NCBI RefSeq assembly: GCF_900016645.1
Contig: NZ_CDGJ01000002.1
Reading direction: 5' to 3' (one strand)
Length of the DNA stretch: 64,000 nucleotides
Source: Acididesulfobacillus acetoxydans
Lineage (GTDB): Bacteria; Bacillota; Desulfitobacteriia; Desulfitobacteriales; Desulfitobacteriaceae
The notes below the pieces were generated by a model. The model had not been told where the DNA came from and did no database searches. It saw only the letters and a list, made by a program, of their open reading frames with translations. Shown piece by piece: positions 15,486-26,044 of this stretch. How positions within the stretch are numbered: position 1 is the first letter of the stretch; each line of letters begins with the position of its first letter. Made by a program: the position numbers and the translations under genes.

Positions 15486-17819
15486 ATGTACGCATACGAA
15501 TGGACTAGGCAAAACGGAATATACGCGCTTGTCATAAACGGTAAAGTTCAGAAGGAGATACGTCCTGTTTTCAAAGAAGAGTTAGACTATTTCGGGATGA
15601 ACCACTATTGGACATACCCGGACACCAAAGCTCCTCTTTTATGGGCGGAAGGAATACGTCGCTATGTAATAGACGGTCGTTGCGTCGCAGAAGCGAAAGG
15701 TGGTGGGTTCTATTCCAAGCCACAAATTGTGGTGAACGAAATGGACTTGACTCTTGAGCCTATTGATGTTAAGGCGTTGTGGAAGCAGAACGAGGAGATA
15801 ATGTTCGGTTTGGAGAATACCGCGAAGTCGTTTATTCGGAAAACATACAACGAGTACGCAAAACAAGGTTATGCTTTTGTTGTCGCTTTCAGTGGCGGGA
15901 AGGACTCACTCGTTCTCTTGGACCTTGTAAGCCGCGCATTGTCGCCGGGTGAGTTTTATGTTATATTTAACAATACGGGTATGGAATTAAGCTGTACAAT
16001 TGAAGCTGTCGAGAAAGCAAAAAGGCATTGGCCAGATCTTCGTTTTCTTGAAGCAAAGAGCCATTTGAACCCGGAGAAAAGCTGGGGTGAATTTGGGCCG
16101 CCGGGAAGAAGGATGCGATGGTGTTGTTCGGTACATAAGTCTGTGCCTACTATACTTACTATGCGGGAGATTACTGGCAATTACGATGTTAAGGCGGTGG
16201 TGTTTGATGGCGTTCGTCGCGAAGAAAGTGCCCAACGGGCAAACTATATCGAAACAAGCGTTGGCGCAAAAAACATCAATCAAATCAATTGCAGTCCTAT
16301 TCTAAAATGGAGTACAGGTGAACTTTATCTCTATTTGATACATCGAAATATCCTTTTTAATCAGGCGTACAGGCAAGGATTATTTCGTGTTGGCTGTATG
16401 GTGTGTCCTATGTCTTCTAGTTGGTGGGACGGTATAACAAATGATTATTACGGAAAAGAACTAGCACCTTTATTAAAAAAGGTCGAGAAATATGCCGAGC
16501 TAACTAAGCCCCCGAAAGAACAAAAGAGGTTCATTGAGCAAGGTGGCTGGAAAGCGCGAATGGGTGGACGTGGATTACCAAATGGAGGAAACCGCGTTTC
16601 AGAAACAATAAATGGAGATGCTATTACATTTCATTTTTCAGAGAGAAAGCAGGATTGGTTATCTGTCGTTGTGATTTTAGGACCTATCGTGGAGCGAGAC
16701 GGTAACAAAGGAATCCAATTAATAGCTAATCGTGAGTATGCTTTCTGTATTTCAGATGACAGAAAGAGCGTGTCCTATTCACCATATAAACTAATGGATA
16801 GATTTGTAATAAGCCATTTAAGAGGAATAGCAAATAAAGTGGCTTATTGCTTTGGTTGCAAGGCTTGTATGGTACAATGTCCCTGTAACGCATTTTTGGT
16901 AGATGATAGTAATCATATTTTTATTCGGGAGGACAAATGTGTTCATTGCAGTAACTGCATAGAATTTACTGGCGGAAAAGGTTGTTTAGCCGCAAAATCA
17001 TTAAGTACGACAGGAGGTTCCGGAATGGAGCTTAAAGGGATGAATAGGTATCAACATTTTGGATTGAGACGCGAATTTCTTGAACACTTTTTCGACTATA
17101 AGAGCGAATGCTTCAATATGGGTGTTCTAGGCAACAGGCAATACGACGCGTTAAAGGTCTGGCTCAAGGAGGCTGAGCTTTTGTATCCGAATAATAAAGG
17201 TGATAAGTCCGGGACCCCGACAGCATTGTTTGAAAAGCTGGAGCCACTGGGACCTTTTAACCCAGTTGTTTGGGCGATTATTTGGACGAACCTCGCTTAC
17301 AATTCCGTCATTTGTAAGTGGTATATGCTATATGCCCCTGTTGGCGAGGTATATGAGAAGAACGACCTTGTGTTTATGCTCGGCGATGATTACTCGCAAT
17401 CCACCCGTGACAATGCGATTACGGCTTTGTTAGAGACGTTTCGCCATAGCCCAATAGGTTCAACATTGAAGCAAGGTATTCCTATTTCCACAGGTGCATC
17501 ATACAAGTTTTCCAAGTCAGGCTGGGAAAGCCCGAACGCCGTGGCAATCCTCTTTTCTCTGTATAAATGGGCGGAAGCTACGGGAGAATATACGTTTTCA
17601 CTCCACAAAACGATGATAGAGAATCGCAGGAACGCCAACTGGCTCGGGGTTGATCCCGGCGCTATTTTCGGAATTTCAGATGATAATTTAAAGGAAATAT
17701 TACAGTCGTTGGCTTTACAATTTGAAGAATTTATCCGAGTTTCTTTTCAAGTAAACCTTGACAACGTCATACTGTGCAGAGATATTAATTTGATTGACAT
17801 CCTCAATCTTGCTCAGTAA
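15486..17819 (+). CDS. brxP: BREX type-4 BrxP: PAPS-reductase/DndC-like protein with ferredoxin and DUF4007
   Basis: A 777-residue multidomain protein. After an N-terminal domain, residues about 130-330 form an ATP-pyrophosphatase of the PAPS reductase/DndC type, with the PP-loop SGGKDS, NNTGME, WCCSVHK and GVRREES, then GCMVCPMSS. Residues about 455-500 carry ferredoxin-like cysteines (CFGCKACMVQCPC and CVHCSNC). Residues about 520-760 match DUF4007 (HFGLRREFLEHFF...). Known BrxP and DndC proteins activate DNA with ATP and insert sulfur, so phosphorothioation or another sulfur modification is the inferred role. ATG 15486 is chosen over TTG 15465 because GAGGAAG precedes it. Upstream of brxC with a 15-base gap. 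Confidence 0.88.
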   Translation: MYAYEWTRQNGIYALVINGKVQKEIRPVFKEELDYFGMNHYWTYPDTKAPLLWAEGIRRYVIDGRCVAEAKGGGFYSKPQIVVNEMDLTLEPIDVKALWKQNEEIMFGLENTAKSFIRKTYNEYAKQGYAFVVAFSGGKDSLVLLDLVSRALSPGEFYVIFNNTGMELSCTIEAVEKAKRHWPDLRFLEAKSHLNPEKSWGEFGPPGRRMRWCCSVHKSVPTILTMREITGNYDVKAVVFDGVRREESAQRANYIETSVGAKNINQINCSPILKWSTGELYLYLIHRNILFNQAYRQGLFRVGCMVCPMSSSWWDGITNDYYGKELAPLLKKVEKYAELTKPPKEQKRFIEQGGWKARMGGRGLPNGGNRVSETINGDAITFHFSERKQDWLSVVVILGPIVERDGNKGIQLIANREYAFCISDDRKSVSYSPYKLMDRFVISHLRGIANKVAYCFGCKACMVQCPCNAFLVDDSNHIFIREDKCVHCSNCIEFTGGKGCLAAKSLSTTGGSGMELKGMNRYQHFGLRREFLEHFFDYKSECFNMGVLGNRQYDALKVWLKEAELLYPNNKGDKSGTPTALFEKLEPLGPFNPVVWAIIWTNLAYNSVICKWYMLYAPVGEVYEKNDLVFMLGDDYSQSTRDNAITALLETFRHSPIGSTLKQGIPISTGASYKFSKSGWESPNAVAILFSLYKWAEATGEYTFSLHKTMIENRRNANWLGVDPGAIFGISDDNLKEILQSLALQFEEFIRVSFQVNLDNVILCRDINLIDILNLAQ

Positions 17820-17834
17820 TTGGAGGGATCATAA

Positions 17835-20800
17835 ATGGCCAAGTATAGCAGATACATTGAATTGCGCCCTGGTTATGAATCTGTCGTGGATATCGGCAGT
17901 GAGGAAAGGAATCCGAATTTATGGCAGGAATATATCGTACATGATGATATGAAAATTTCCGTAGAGAAAATCTGCGACAGCTTGAAGATGGAAGATCCGA
18001 ACCAAAGGCGTTCTTTCTGGATTCATGGCACTTATGGTACGGGAAAAAGCTATGCCGCTATTGTCCTAAAGCATCTGTTCACTGACTCAATTAATAACAT
18101 AGAGAATTTCTTTGACCGCAAACGACTTTTAACTCCATACAAGAATAAATTCTTGTCCATTCGCAATAGGGGTGAGGGTGAATTTCTGGTTGTGTGGAAG
18201 AGCGGTTGTACGGGTATTGCCACGGGTACGCAGCTGATGATGGAAATGGAAATGAGCATCAGGAAGGCTCTCAAAGAACGTTTTGGAGAAAATGCCTGTT
18301 ACGGCCGTAATTCCTTAGTGGACGAAGCAAAACGTATTGTTTCCGATAAAGCATACAATTGGAATGCAATTTTTGGAGAGCCTTCATATCGGCTTGAAGA
18401 CGATTATGAAGACTTTGATAGCTTTAAAGACGACGTTCTGGGTGGTGATATTAAGGCCTGTAATACTGTCGCGAAAATTTGCCGAGACAAAGGCTGGGCG
18501 ATGTTTGCTTCTGTTGAGAATTTCGAACACTGGATAACCGATGCCATTGTTGAGAACCATCTGCAGGATAAAGGGATAGTCTTCTTGTGGGACGAGTTTA
18601 CAGACTTTGTTCGTAGCAGCGGGGATGATAATGTGCTTCAAAGATTGTCCGAATACTGCAAGAAACAGCCGTTTTTCATGTTTCTTATCGTTCACGTTGA
18701 CACAAGTTGGTTAAGTGCACTTGGGGAAGACACATATAACCGTATTATGCACCGGTATCACGAGTTAGAATTTCATATTAGCGAAAGTGCTGCTTATGAG
18801 ATGATCGGTGAATCCATCGAATGTAAAAAAGGTATGGAGGATAACTGGAATGCAGTTAGAAACAGTCTTGTAAAGGAGATAATCTCAGAATTTGACGAGG
18901 TTTCTTATGGGCTTAAAAAAGATCAGCTGATTCAGCTGTGTCCTATTCATCCGATGACGCTTAGTCTGCTTACAAAAGTTTCTGGGAATTTTGCTGCAGC
19001 TTCCCGGACTCTTTTCAGCTTTATGAAAGACCAAGCAAAGTCCGAACAAAATGTGGGCTTCCTCTATTATATTGAGACAAACGGCCCTGAAGACTGGCGT
19101 TGGCTGACGATCGATTATCTGTGGGATTACTTTTTTGGTGCCGACTCTGATATTCGTAGTTTTAGTCAGGATGCGCGTCGCGCTTATCAACTTTACGGAC
19201 AGAAAAAAACTCTCGTGGAAAGCGATGAATATGCACTGCGTGTATTCAAAGCTGCACTTCTGCTGATAGCTATCATGGCTACAGACAAAGTCACCTACAC
19301 AAAGGGCGGTTCGAGTAAAGTTGATGCAACGAGAAGCACTCTCAGAAAGTGCTTTGTTGGGCAGCTTGTAGAAAGCCGTGTAGACGATTATCTTCAATCT
19401 TTCCACGACAGCAATATTCTTATGCTGGCTCAAATATCTGGTAGCAGGGATGCCAGAGTTGAGTTACCATATGGCAGAAATGTTGAGAAGTTCGATGTTC
19501 GGTTGGAAGAAATTCAAAAACGATATACTCGTTATGAGCTGTTTAAAAAGAATGGTGAGTTCGCAAGGACTGTCGAAGACAAGATTTGGAGCAAAACCGA
19601 CGCGACTTTTGGTAGAATGTACATCGCTGCTTGTACTGAAGAAACCAATTCGCTGAACCAGCGATTTAACGAATTGCAAGCGGAACTAAACCGACTCCAG
19701 TACAAGGTCGGTCTTTTAGTTGTAGTTATTGCCGAACCAAGTCACTTTGTACCTACACAAACGAAGTTGCAAGAGTATATAAAAAATGATAAAACTGGAA
19801 GATTAGTTTTTTGCATCCTAAAAAAAGAGCTTGCTGCACAGACTTTGGAAGATTGGCTTCGTGCAAAAACGCATGTTGAACTGGCAAATGAAGACGGTTT
19901 ACAAGGCTCGAAGAGTAAATTTGAACAGGAAATGGGAACGATCCTTGAATCGTGGAGCAGCAATGCGACTAATGAGCAGTTAGTAGCCTTTTATGGTTCT
20001 AAAACATATCGATCCATTTTCGGTAGCGGAGACCTAATGCGCCATATTAAGCAGGACGTAATATTTACTATGTTTCCAGCTGCGCCTGAACAAGTTGTAT
20101 TGACTAATACAGCATATAGACGGGCGCAAGAAAGTGCAGCACTTGCTGGGATAACTCGCGAGTCGAAGAGTGCACAAATTAAGAGCATAGAGACAGGTGT
20201 AATCGGTGCAAAAGTCTGGGGGTGCACTTCGATAGAATTACTTGAAACAGCGACTGGTTCAGTTGGTGCCAAGACAATAGCAGAGCTAGCAAAGTTCATT
20301 CATGGAAAAATGACACAAGGTGCAAAAATCCGTCTTGATCAGCTCTGGTTGAATTTGCAAAAACCGCCGTTTGGCTATTACAACAACTTAGCCTGTGCTT
20401 ATTTGTTGGGTTTTGTTTTCCGTTTTTGGAAAGACAGCGAATTTAATTGGGTGAATAGTGATTCCAACCCTTTTCCTTTGAACGATAACAACTTGGCAAC
20501 AATGATAAACAATATGTGCCAAGACAAAGTTCCAAACAATACGCTTTCTTCCGGCTCGGAGATATGGCAAAAGTTTAAGCCGTATCTTAAAAGTGTATTT
20601 GAACTTCAAGATAATGAAGTCCCTAATGAGGAAAGGGCACGTCATTATCTAATTAGCAAAATTACTTACAGTGGTACGCCTCTATGGGCTTTAAAATATG
20701 TTGACACTAATGAAACCGGCGGTATAGAGAATAAAGCCGTCTACGATAGCATAATCGACAACTTCAGTTTGTTTGTTTTAAATCGAAACGAGGATAACCA

Positions 20801-22037
20801 AGAAGATATTATGGCAAAAGTTGTGAGCCTTTTTACCGGAAAAGGTAAGATAAGGCAAGCACTAAATGCCAATTTCAAAAATGATGCGCTCCGTTATTCT
20901 GCTTTCAAGTCTTTTATTATCATGTCAGCAGATAGTGACTTAGGATTGCTTATTGCCACTCTTAAGCTGAACGATAACGATTTATTTGATGCGATTAAGC
21001 GGCTTATGCAAAAAGCGATTGAAACTTGGGAAGAAGAACAAGTTAAAGCAAAGTTATCTACTTTGACTTTGGAATATGGCGTCATAGCTGAATTGAATAA
21101 GGCACTAGGTGTAAGCGAAAAGACTTTGGCTAAGCATATAGAATCTCTAAAAAACTGCTTTGATTTAATGAAGGTTCCTGGTACGGTTATTGAAACGCTT
21201 GATGCGCCGTGGTTTCATGCCCTTGCTGAAATGCGTAATCTTACGTTGACCCCTTGGCAAAATCTAACGGCAAATCAAAAGCAAGCTATTATTGACTGTT
21301 TCAAAGAGTATGCCAGAGATGCATGGCAGAACCTCAGTAGCTCAAAAAATCTCCTTGCTAAATACCTAGATAAAAAAGGTGTCATTTATAATGAAGATGA
21401 TCTGGTGAAGGTGTTTGGTGGTATCAATGAGTGCCCATATGCCACCTCTGTGCCGGTTTATGAATCAATGATTAAGCCACTGATTGGAGACATTAAGCAC
21501 GAACATAGTAAAACGCTTCTTTTGACGCGATGGCTTGAAATCGGTGGGACAAAGACAATAAAAGACTGGTGCAGGAAATACAATGTACCAATTCAATGGG
21601 TCGCGTCCCCCGAAGATTTGCAGTATTTTGACTGCGTGCTAAATGTCAACGCGGGAAGATTGGTAAGTGAAAAGGAACTCAATAATGCTGTGCATTATCT
21701 AAATGGTAAGAACTTTGCTTATCTGCAGGATGTCAATTTTATTCAAAATAAGTTCTTTGAGCAAATAGGAGAAAAAAATTGCGAAGGGTTTACCAACTAT
21801 CGTGATGATTTGTTAGGAAGGATAAGGCTAGAATGTGGAGCAGACGTCCATGCATGGGCAAATCAGGGAGCAAAAATAGTGGGCCTGATAGAAGGCTTCC
21901 TAAAAGCAAAATTCGCCGACAAAGTAAAAGCAGTTGCAAGAGATAAAGTCAACACTTTGCAAGAAGCTGAATTGCGAACTCGGATACTCACAGCATTTGA
22001 TAGTTTTCCTGAACTGTATAAATTCTTTGTCGATTGA
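17835..22037 (+). CDS. brxC: BREX ATPase BrxC
   Basis: A very large (1400 aa) P-loop ATPase of the BrxC/PglY type. Walker A is GTYGTGKSY near residue 65; the Walker-B-like VFLWDEFTDF lies near 250; a long helical C-terminal half follows. In BREX systems BrxC-like ATPases are required for modification and defence and work with PglZ. The start follows TTGGAGGGATCATAA. It lies between brxP and pglZ, and its end overlaps pglZ by 11 bases. The codon use and AT richness match the other genes of the island. Confidence 0.9.
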   Translation: MAKYSRYIELRPGYESVVDIGSEERNPNLWQEYIVHDDMKISVEKICDSLKMEDPNQRRSFWIHGTYGTGKSYAAIVLKHLFTDSINNIENFFDRKRLLTPYKNKFLSIRNRGEGEFLVVWKSGCTGIATGTQLMMEMEMSIRKALKERFGENACYGRNSLVDEAKRIVSDKAYNWNAIFGEPSYRLEDDYEDFDSFKDDVLGGDIKACNTVAKICRDKGWAMFASVENFEHWITDAIVENHLQDKGIVFLWDEFTDFVRSSGDDNVLQRLSEYCKKQPFFMFLIVHVDTSWLSALGEDTYNRIMHRYHELEFHISESAAYEMIGESIECKKGMEDNWNAVRNSLVKEIISEFDEVSYGLKKDQLIQLCPIHPMTLSLLTKVSGNFAAASRTLFSFMKDQAKSEQNVGFLYYIETNGPEDWRWLTIDYLWDYFFGADSDIRSFSQDARRAYQLYGQKKTLVESDEYALRVFKAALLLIAIMATDKVTYTKGGSSKVDATRSTLRKCFVGQLVESRVDDYLQSFHDSNILMLAQISGSRDARVELPYGRNVEKFDVRLEEIQKRYTRYELFKKNGEFARTVEDKIWSKTDATFGRMYIAACTEETNSLNQRFNELQAELNRLQYKVGLLVVVIAEPSHFVPTQTKLQEYIKNDKTGRLVFCILKKELAAQTLEDWLRAKTHVELANEDGLQGSKSKFEQEMGTILESWSSNATNEQLVAFYGSKTYRSIFGSGDLMRHIKQDVIFTMFPAAPEQVVLTNTAYRRAQESAALAGITRESKSAQIKSIETGVIGAKVWGCTSIELLETATGSVGAKTIAELAKFIHGKMTQGAKIRLDQLWLNLQKPPFGYYNNLACAYLLGFVFRFWKDSEFNWVNSDSNPFPLNDNNLATMINNMCQDKVPNNTLSSGSEIWQKFKPYLKSVFELQDNEVPNEERARHYLISKITYSGTPLWALKYVDTNETGGIENKAVYDSIIDNFSLFVLNRNEDNQEDIMAKVVSLFTGKGKIRQALNANFKNDALRYSAFKSFIIMSADSDLGLLIATLKLNDNDLFDAIKRLMQKAIETWEEEQVKAKLSTLTLEYGVIAELNKALGVSEKTLAKHIESLKNCFDLMKVPGTVIETLDAPWFHALAEMRNLTLTPWQNLTANQKQAIIDCFKEYARDAWQNLSSSKNLLAKYLDKKGVIYNEDDLVKVFGGINECPYATSVPVYESMIKPLIGDIKHEHSKTLLLTRWLEIGGTKTIKDWCRKYNVPIQWVASPEDLQYFDCVLNVNAGRLVSEKELNNAVHYLNGKNFAYLQDVNFIQNKFFEQIGEKNCEGFTNYRDDLLGRIRLECGADVHAWANQGAKIVGLIEGFLKAKFADKVKAVARDKVNTLQEAELRTRILTAFDSFPELYKFFVD

Positions 22038-24381
22038 GAGAGAAGAGATACAGAAAAAAGTTGAGGAGGAACATAATATCACCTCCCGTTATCCTATCCG
22101 TTTAATTTTTTGCAATAGCCTTGCGCAGTATAATGCTCTTGTATTATGGCTGAGAACTTCGTGCGAGCTGACGCTGAATTTAGCTGAATTCTGCGGTGAT
22201 GATGATAAACATCCTAAATTCTCGAAATTGATGAAACGTATTAAGGGAGAGGCAGATAAGCACATATTGCTTCTATCCATCGGAGAATATCTCCGACTGG
22301 CAATAATTCGAGAAACTACAGATCCACAATATGCGCAGTTTCGTGATTTCTGGTGTGAACAATATTCTGTGGACTCCAAGATTCGGGTTTTTATTCCCGT
22401 CTTTGCCGCAAAAGAACTTTTTGAACGAGTCGTAAAAGAAGTAGATGAGAGGCAAGGAGATTTTTTGTGGAGTCTAGATGACGATTCCAGTGATCACTAT
22501 AACGTGATAGTATATTCAGATAGGTTTAAAAATACTCTTGCTGATCGTGGCGTAATCGTAGGCTTTAAAAATTGGCTTTTGAACTGGGTGGAGGCATTGT
22601 CAACCCAGCAGCCGGTTCTTGTAACTGCCCGATTCAAGGATTGTGAGAAGACATATGGTCAAGTCTCTGTAAATATAATCGAAAGTCCCTATGAATTCCT
22701 GTGTGGGATGGAGCCGGGGATTTCAATGATTCCATCAAGTTGCGCACCTGATGATTATTGGGCGAGGCTTCTCAGTGATACGCAAAGAAATGAATCTGTC
22801 GCAGATGCAATTCTTGCGACACTGAATTTGAAGTATTATGATAGCATTAGCGTCGTCTCTCAATGGGAGAATCTTGATGACATAGAACGGTGGTACGCTT
22901 GGATTTGGCACCAATTATATTCTCCGAAAGATTATGCCGGTACGATTATCCATAATCTCTCACCTAATGATTTACAGGATACTGCTACTCATATTGCCAA
23001 CGACATTATTCTCTATGCAGATAATAAGGACTGGATTACTCAGCGCAGAGGTATCATGCAAGGCATGAGAAATGCTGTGCCTTCAAGTAAGTTTTTTGAT
23101 GCCCTTGATAAACGTATGCCAGAAACAGCTTTGGGCCTACTTACAGCGCAGTCCCAAGAGGAACGTGCTTTTATTGTCAAAACTGTAAGCCGATGGTTGA
23201 GATTAAGTTCAACGGCAGATACCGTTGATAGACTTATCACTGCCTTAAAAGGGTTATACCCAGAGCTGGCATACTATCTTGAGACCCCGCGTCATCAATA
23301 CAAATCTTTTACAGACTATTTTGGCTGGTATAAGAAAAGTAAGCTAATTAACCGCCCGGTAAAATCCCCGATTTCAACCTTCGATGTCGAGAGTATTGAT
23401 GCTCGCTATTCTATCCTCGCTAAGTATAACGGTTCAGATTGTAAGGCGTTGTGGGTGGATGGTTTGGGTATTGAATGGCTGTCATTGATATGTGCAGTTC
23501 TCGATAAAAAGACGAACGATCTTTTTGATTTCACATCTAATATCGCTATATCAAGACTTCCGTCTGAAACTGCCTTCAATGAGCAATGGGCAGACAATGA
23601 TTTTAAATATATAAAACACAACCGGTTAGATACTCTTGCTCACAAGGGTGTACCGGATGACTCGGATTATTTCTTGTGTATTGTGGCCCAAATTCAGACC
23701 GTTTGTGAGATGCTATATGAAGCTGTCGAGCTTCTTGAAAGCAACGACCTTGTAATAATTACGGGTGACCACGGGAGCAGTCGCCTTGCTGCATTGGCAT
23801 TCCATGAATTAGCTACATTTGCGCCCCCAGGCGCAATACCGATGTCTCATGGTCGCTTTTGTGAATTGACAAAAGAGCTACGAGATGAAGACCTTCTACC
23901 TAACGTTGCTTTGTGTAGATTCAATGATAAGAAGTATTTAGTCATGAAAGACTACGAACATTACAAGCAATCTGGTAATGCTGCTGGGGGAAATTCTGAT
24001 GAAAATGCAGTAGCTGGCGAAATACATGGTGGTATGACCCCAGAAGAATGTATTGTACCTGTTGTAGTTTTAAAAAGAAAGAACGTGCCCAAACCCCTTA
24101 ATTATGTTTTTTCTGCCGAAAAGCTCGCAAAAAGGGGCGGTAAGGCAAGTATTGAAATCAGCTTTAACCGCTCTGTTGATACTCTCGACATTGCTTCCTC
24201 AAACGGAGTTTGTATTTGTTCTAGAATAGATGAAAAACAATGGAGTATTAACTTTACAGGACTTGAAGGTGCATCAATAGAACTATCGATAACCGCTAAC
24301 GGGAAGGTGCTTCCCCAAGAGGCAGTTCTCCCTGTTATTACTGTAGGTATTAGTAAAGGAAGTATGGGAGGTTTGCCGTAA
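22027..24381 (+). CDS. pglZ: BREX alkaline-phosphatase-superfamily protein PglZ
   Basis: About 784 residues with the PglZ domain in the C-terminal half. Landmarks are KALWVDGLGIEW (metal-binding Asp), RLPSETAFN and VIITGDHGSSRLA (DHG metal site), then VVLKRKN. PglZ is the signature protein of all BREX types. The TTG at 22027 is chosen because it overlaps the brxC stop and gives SIEREEIQKKVEEEHN, RYPIRLIF; upstream codons would lie deep inside brxC. Its TAA overlaps the ATG of the small gene that follows, so translation is coupled. A C-terminal beta-rich tail follows the catalytic domain. Confidence 0.9.
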   Translation: MSIEREEIQKKVEEEHNITSRYPIRLIFCNSLAQYNALVLWLRTSCELTLNLAEFCGDDDKHPKFSKLMKRIKGEADKHILLLSIGEYLRLAIIRETTDPQYAQFRDFWCEQYSVDSKIRVFIPVFAAKELFERVVKEVDERQGDFLWSLDDDSSDHYNVIVYSDRFKNTLADRGVIVGFKNWLLNWVEALSTQQPVLVTARFKDCEKTYGQVSVNIIESPYEFLCGMEPGISMIPSSCAPDDYWARLLSDTQRNESVADAILATLNLKYYDSISVVSQWENLDDIERWYAWIWHQLYSPKDYAGTIIHNLSPNDLQDTATHIANDIILYADNKDWITQRRGIMQGMRNAVPSSKFFDALDKRMPETALGLLTAQSQEERAFIVKTVSRWLRLSSTADTVDRLITALKGLYPELAYYLETPRHQYKSFTDYFGWYKKSKLINRPVKSPISTFDVESIDARYSILAKYNGSDCKALWVDGLGIEWLSLICAVLDKKTNDLFDFTSNIAISRLPSETAFNEQWADNDFKYIKHNRLDTLAHKGVPDDSDYFLCIVAQIQTVCEMLYEAVELLESNDLVIITGDHGSSRLAALAFHELATFAPPGAIPMSHGRFCELTKELRDEDLLPNVALCRFNDKKYLVMKDYEHYKQSGNAAGGNSDENAVAGEIHGGMTPEECIVPVVVLKRKNVPKPLNYVFSAEKLAKRGGKASIEISFNRSVDTLDIASSNGVCICSRIDEKQWSINFTGLEGASIELSITANGKVLPQEAVLPVITVGISKGSMGGLP

Positions 24382-24572
24382 TGTCGAAAAGATGTTCTGA
24401 GTGCAATAGGCCTCTTAAAAAAGATGAGGTCGCTCTATCAAAAAAGCTAATCGACTTAAATTGCGAATTATACTGCATAAATTGTTTAGCCGAATACCTC
24501 GAATGTAATTGTGATGACTTAAGAATAAAGATACAGGAATTTAAGGAACAAGGTTGTACTTTATTCTTGTAG
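24381..24572 (+). CDS. 63-aa cysteine-rich protein between pglZ and brxL
   Basis: A short protein with two cysteine pairs of zinc-ribbon type (CSECNRPLK at the N-terminus, CINCLAEYLECNC in the middle) and a final Cys. Its ATG overlaps the pglZ stop by one base (TAATG), and it ends 14 bases before the brxL start, so it is co-translated with the core genes. Likely binds zinc or an Fe-S cluster. I do not recognise it as a named BREX component; roles such as a structural partner or a sulfur or metal carrier for BrxP are speculation. Confidence 0.75.
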   Translation: MSKRCSECNRPLKKDEVALSKKLIDLNCELYCINCLAEYLECNCDDLRIKIQEFKEQGCTLFL

Positions 24573-24586
24573 ATTGGAGCATGATT

Positions 24587-26035
24587 ATGAATAGCCAAAG
24601 AATAAGAGAAGTCTTTCCAGATATGGTGGTTCTAAAAAATCCCAAACGAACAGAGTTCTTCTCTAATCTTAGCTTGCCGTCTTATATGCGTGACTGGCTT
24701 GTTATGAAGTTTTCTGATTCAACAGGGGAAACTGACATAGAGCGTGTCTCTTCGTACATCAAAACATATATACCTAATCGTGACGACTTTGAACAGTTAA
24801 AGTTTCGGCTTATAAACGGCGAATCTGTGCGGTTTTTGGCGAGAATTCGTGTCGCGGTAGATATAAGAACGGGCAAAACCACATTTGAGCTTCCGGACTT
24901 CGGTGGGAACCGATCAGGTGCGGGGGGCATTGTAAAATACTCTGTCGTTGACGAATGGCAGGATACACTGCTAAGAGAGAACGAGAATTGGGGTATTGTT
25001 GAGTTAATATGGAATAGAGATTATTCGAGAAAAAAGGCAAATGGTTACGTTTCCATGGAAGACTACAGTCCTTTTTGTCCTTATACAGTTGACATAAATG
25101 TTTATCGTGAAGGTCGCGAGAAGTTTTCTACAGAAGAATGGATAGATGTGCTTATTTCTTCTGCAGACTATAATCCTAACGGATATGAAACCAAGCGCCA
25201 GAAACTATTTGTCTTGCGTAGGTTATTGCCATTTGTCGAGCGACGCATCAATCTTATAGAGCTTGCGCCCAAAGGCACAGGAAAGAGCTATATCTATCAT
25301 AAAATAAGTAAGAGAGGTTGGTTAATTTCAGGTGGGACTGTATCACGCGCTTCTCTAATCTATGATAATGCAAAGAAGACTGGCGGTCTTATTACACGCT
25401 TTGACTTCGTTGCTTTTGATGAAATTCAAACAATGAAGTTCGATCAGCCCGGACAGATTCAAACTGCGTTAAAAGACTACATGGAGTTCGGCGAGGTAAA
25501 AGGGTTTGATTCAAAGACCGAAGCTGATGCAGGAATTATAGTTCTGGGCAATATTGATGCCGGAAGATTTGACACCAGTGCTAATATGGTTGAAGAAATC
25601 AATCCGATTTTTCGTGAGTCTGCCACACTGGATCGGTTTCATGGATTTATTCCGGGATGGGAAATTCCTCGTATGCATAGAGGCCTAGTTGCTGACGGTT
25701 GGGCATTGAATACGGAATATTTCGCGGAGGTTCTTCATTCTTTGCGCGATGAAATGCTTTACGCTGCAATCGTTGAAGAATGTCTCGATATACCTGAAAG
25801 ACCTGATATGCGCGATTTGACTGCCATTAAGCGGCTTTGCACAGGATTTGTCAAGCTCCTTTTCCCACAGGCTAAGTCGAAACAGGATATAGACCCTGAC
25901 GAATTCGTTGAGTATTGCCTCGAACCGGCAATGGAAATGAGAGGCGCTATTAAAAAACAGCTCTGTATCGTTGACCCTAAAGAGTTTGACGTACCGGGAA
26001 AAAGGAATGTACCAAACATTCGATACAAGTATTGA
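24587..26035 (+). CDS. brxL: BREX Lon-like ATPase BrxL (short form)
   Basis: A 482-residue AAA+ protein of the BrxL family, starting with the typical IREVFPDMVVLKNPKR and YMRDWLVMKF. Walker A is PKGTGKSYIYHKIS near residue 230 and Walker B VAFDEIQT near 274. GNIDAGRFDT and the ending PNIRYKY also fit the family. It stops before any Lon-type S16 peptidase domain, as in the shorter BrxL proteins. BrxL occurs in type 1 and type 4 BREX. The ATG at 24587 gives an 8-base gap from GGAG; ATG 24581 is too close. Confidence 0.88.
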   Translation: MNSQRIREVFPDMVVLKNPKRTEFFSNLSLPSYMRDWLVMKFSDSTGETDIERVSSYIKTYIPNRDDFEQLKFRLINGESVRFLARIRVAVDIRTGKTTFELPDFGGNRSGAGGIVKYSVVDEWQDTLLRENENWGIVELIWNRDYSRKKANGYVSMEDYSPFCPYTVDINVYREGREKFSTEEWIDVLISSADYNPNGYETKRQKLFVLRRLLPFVERRINLIELAPKGTGKSYIYHKISKRGWLISGGTVSRASLIYDNAKKTGGLITRFDFVAFDEIQTMKFDQPGQIQTALKDYMEFGEVKGFDSKTEADAGIIVLGNIDAGRFDTSANMVEEINPIFRESATLDRFHGFIPGWEIPRMHRGLVADGWALNTEYFAEVLHSLRDEMLYAAIVEECLDIPERPDMRDLTAIKRLCTGFVKLLFPQAKSKQDIDPDEFVEYCLEPAMEMRGAIKKQLCIVDPKEFDVPGKRNVPNIRYKY

Positions 26036-26044
26036 GGTGGTAAT

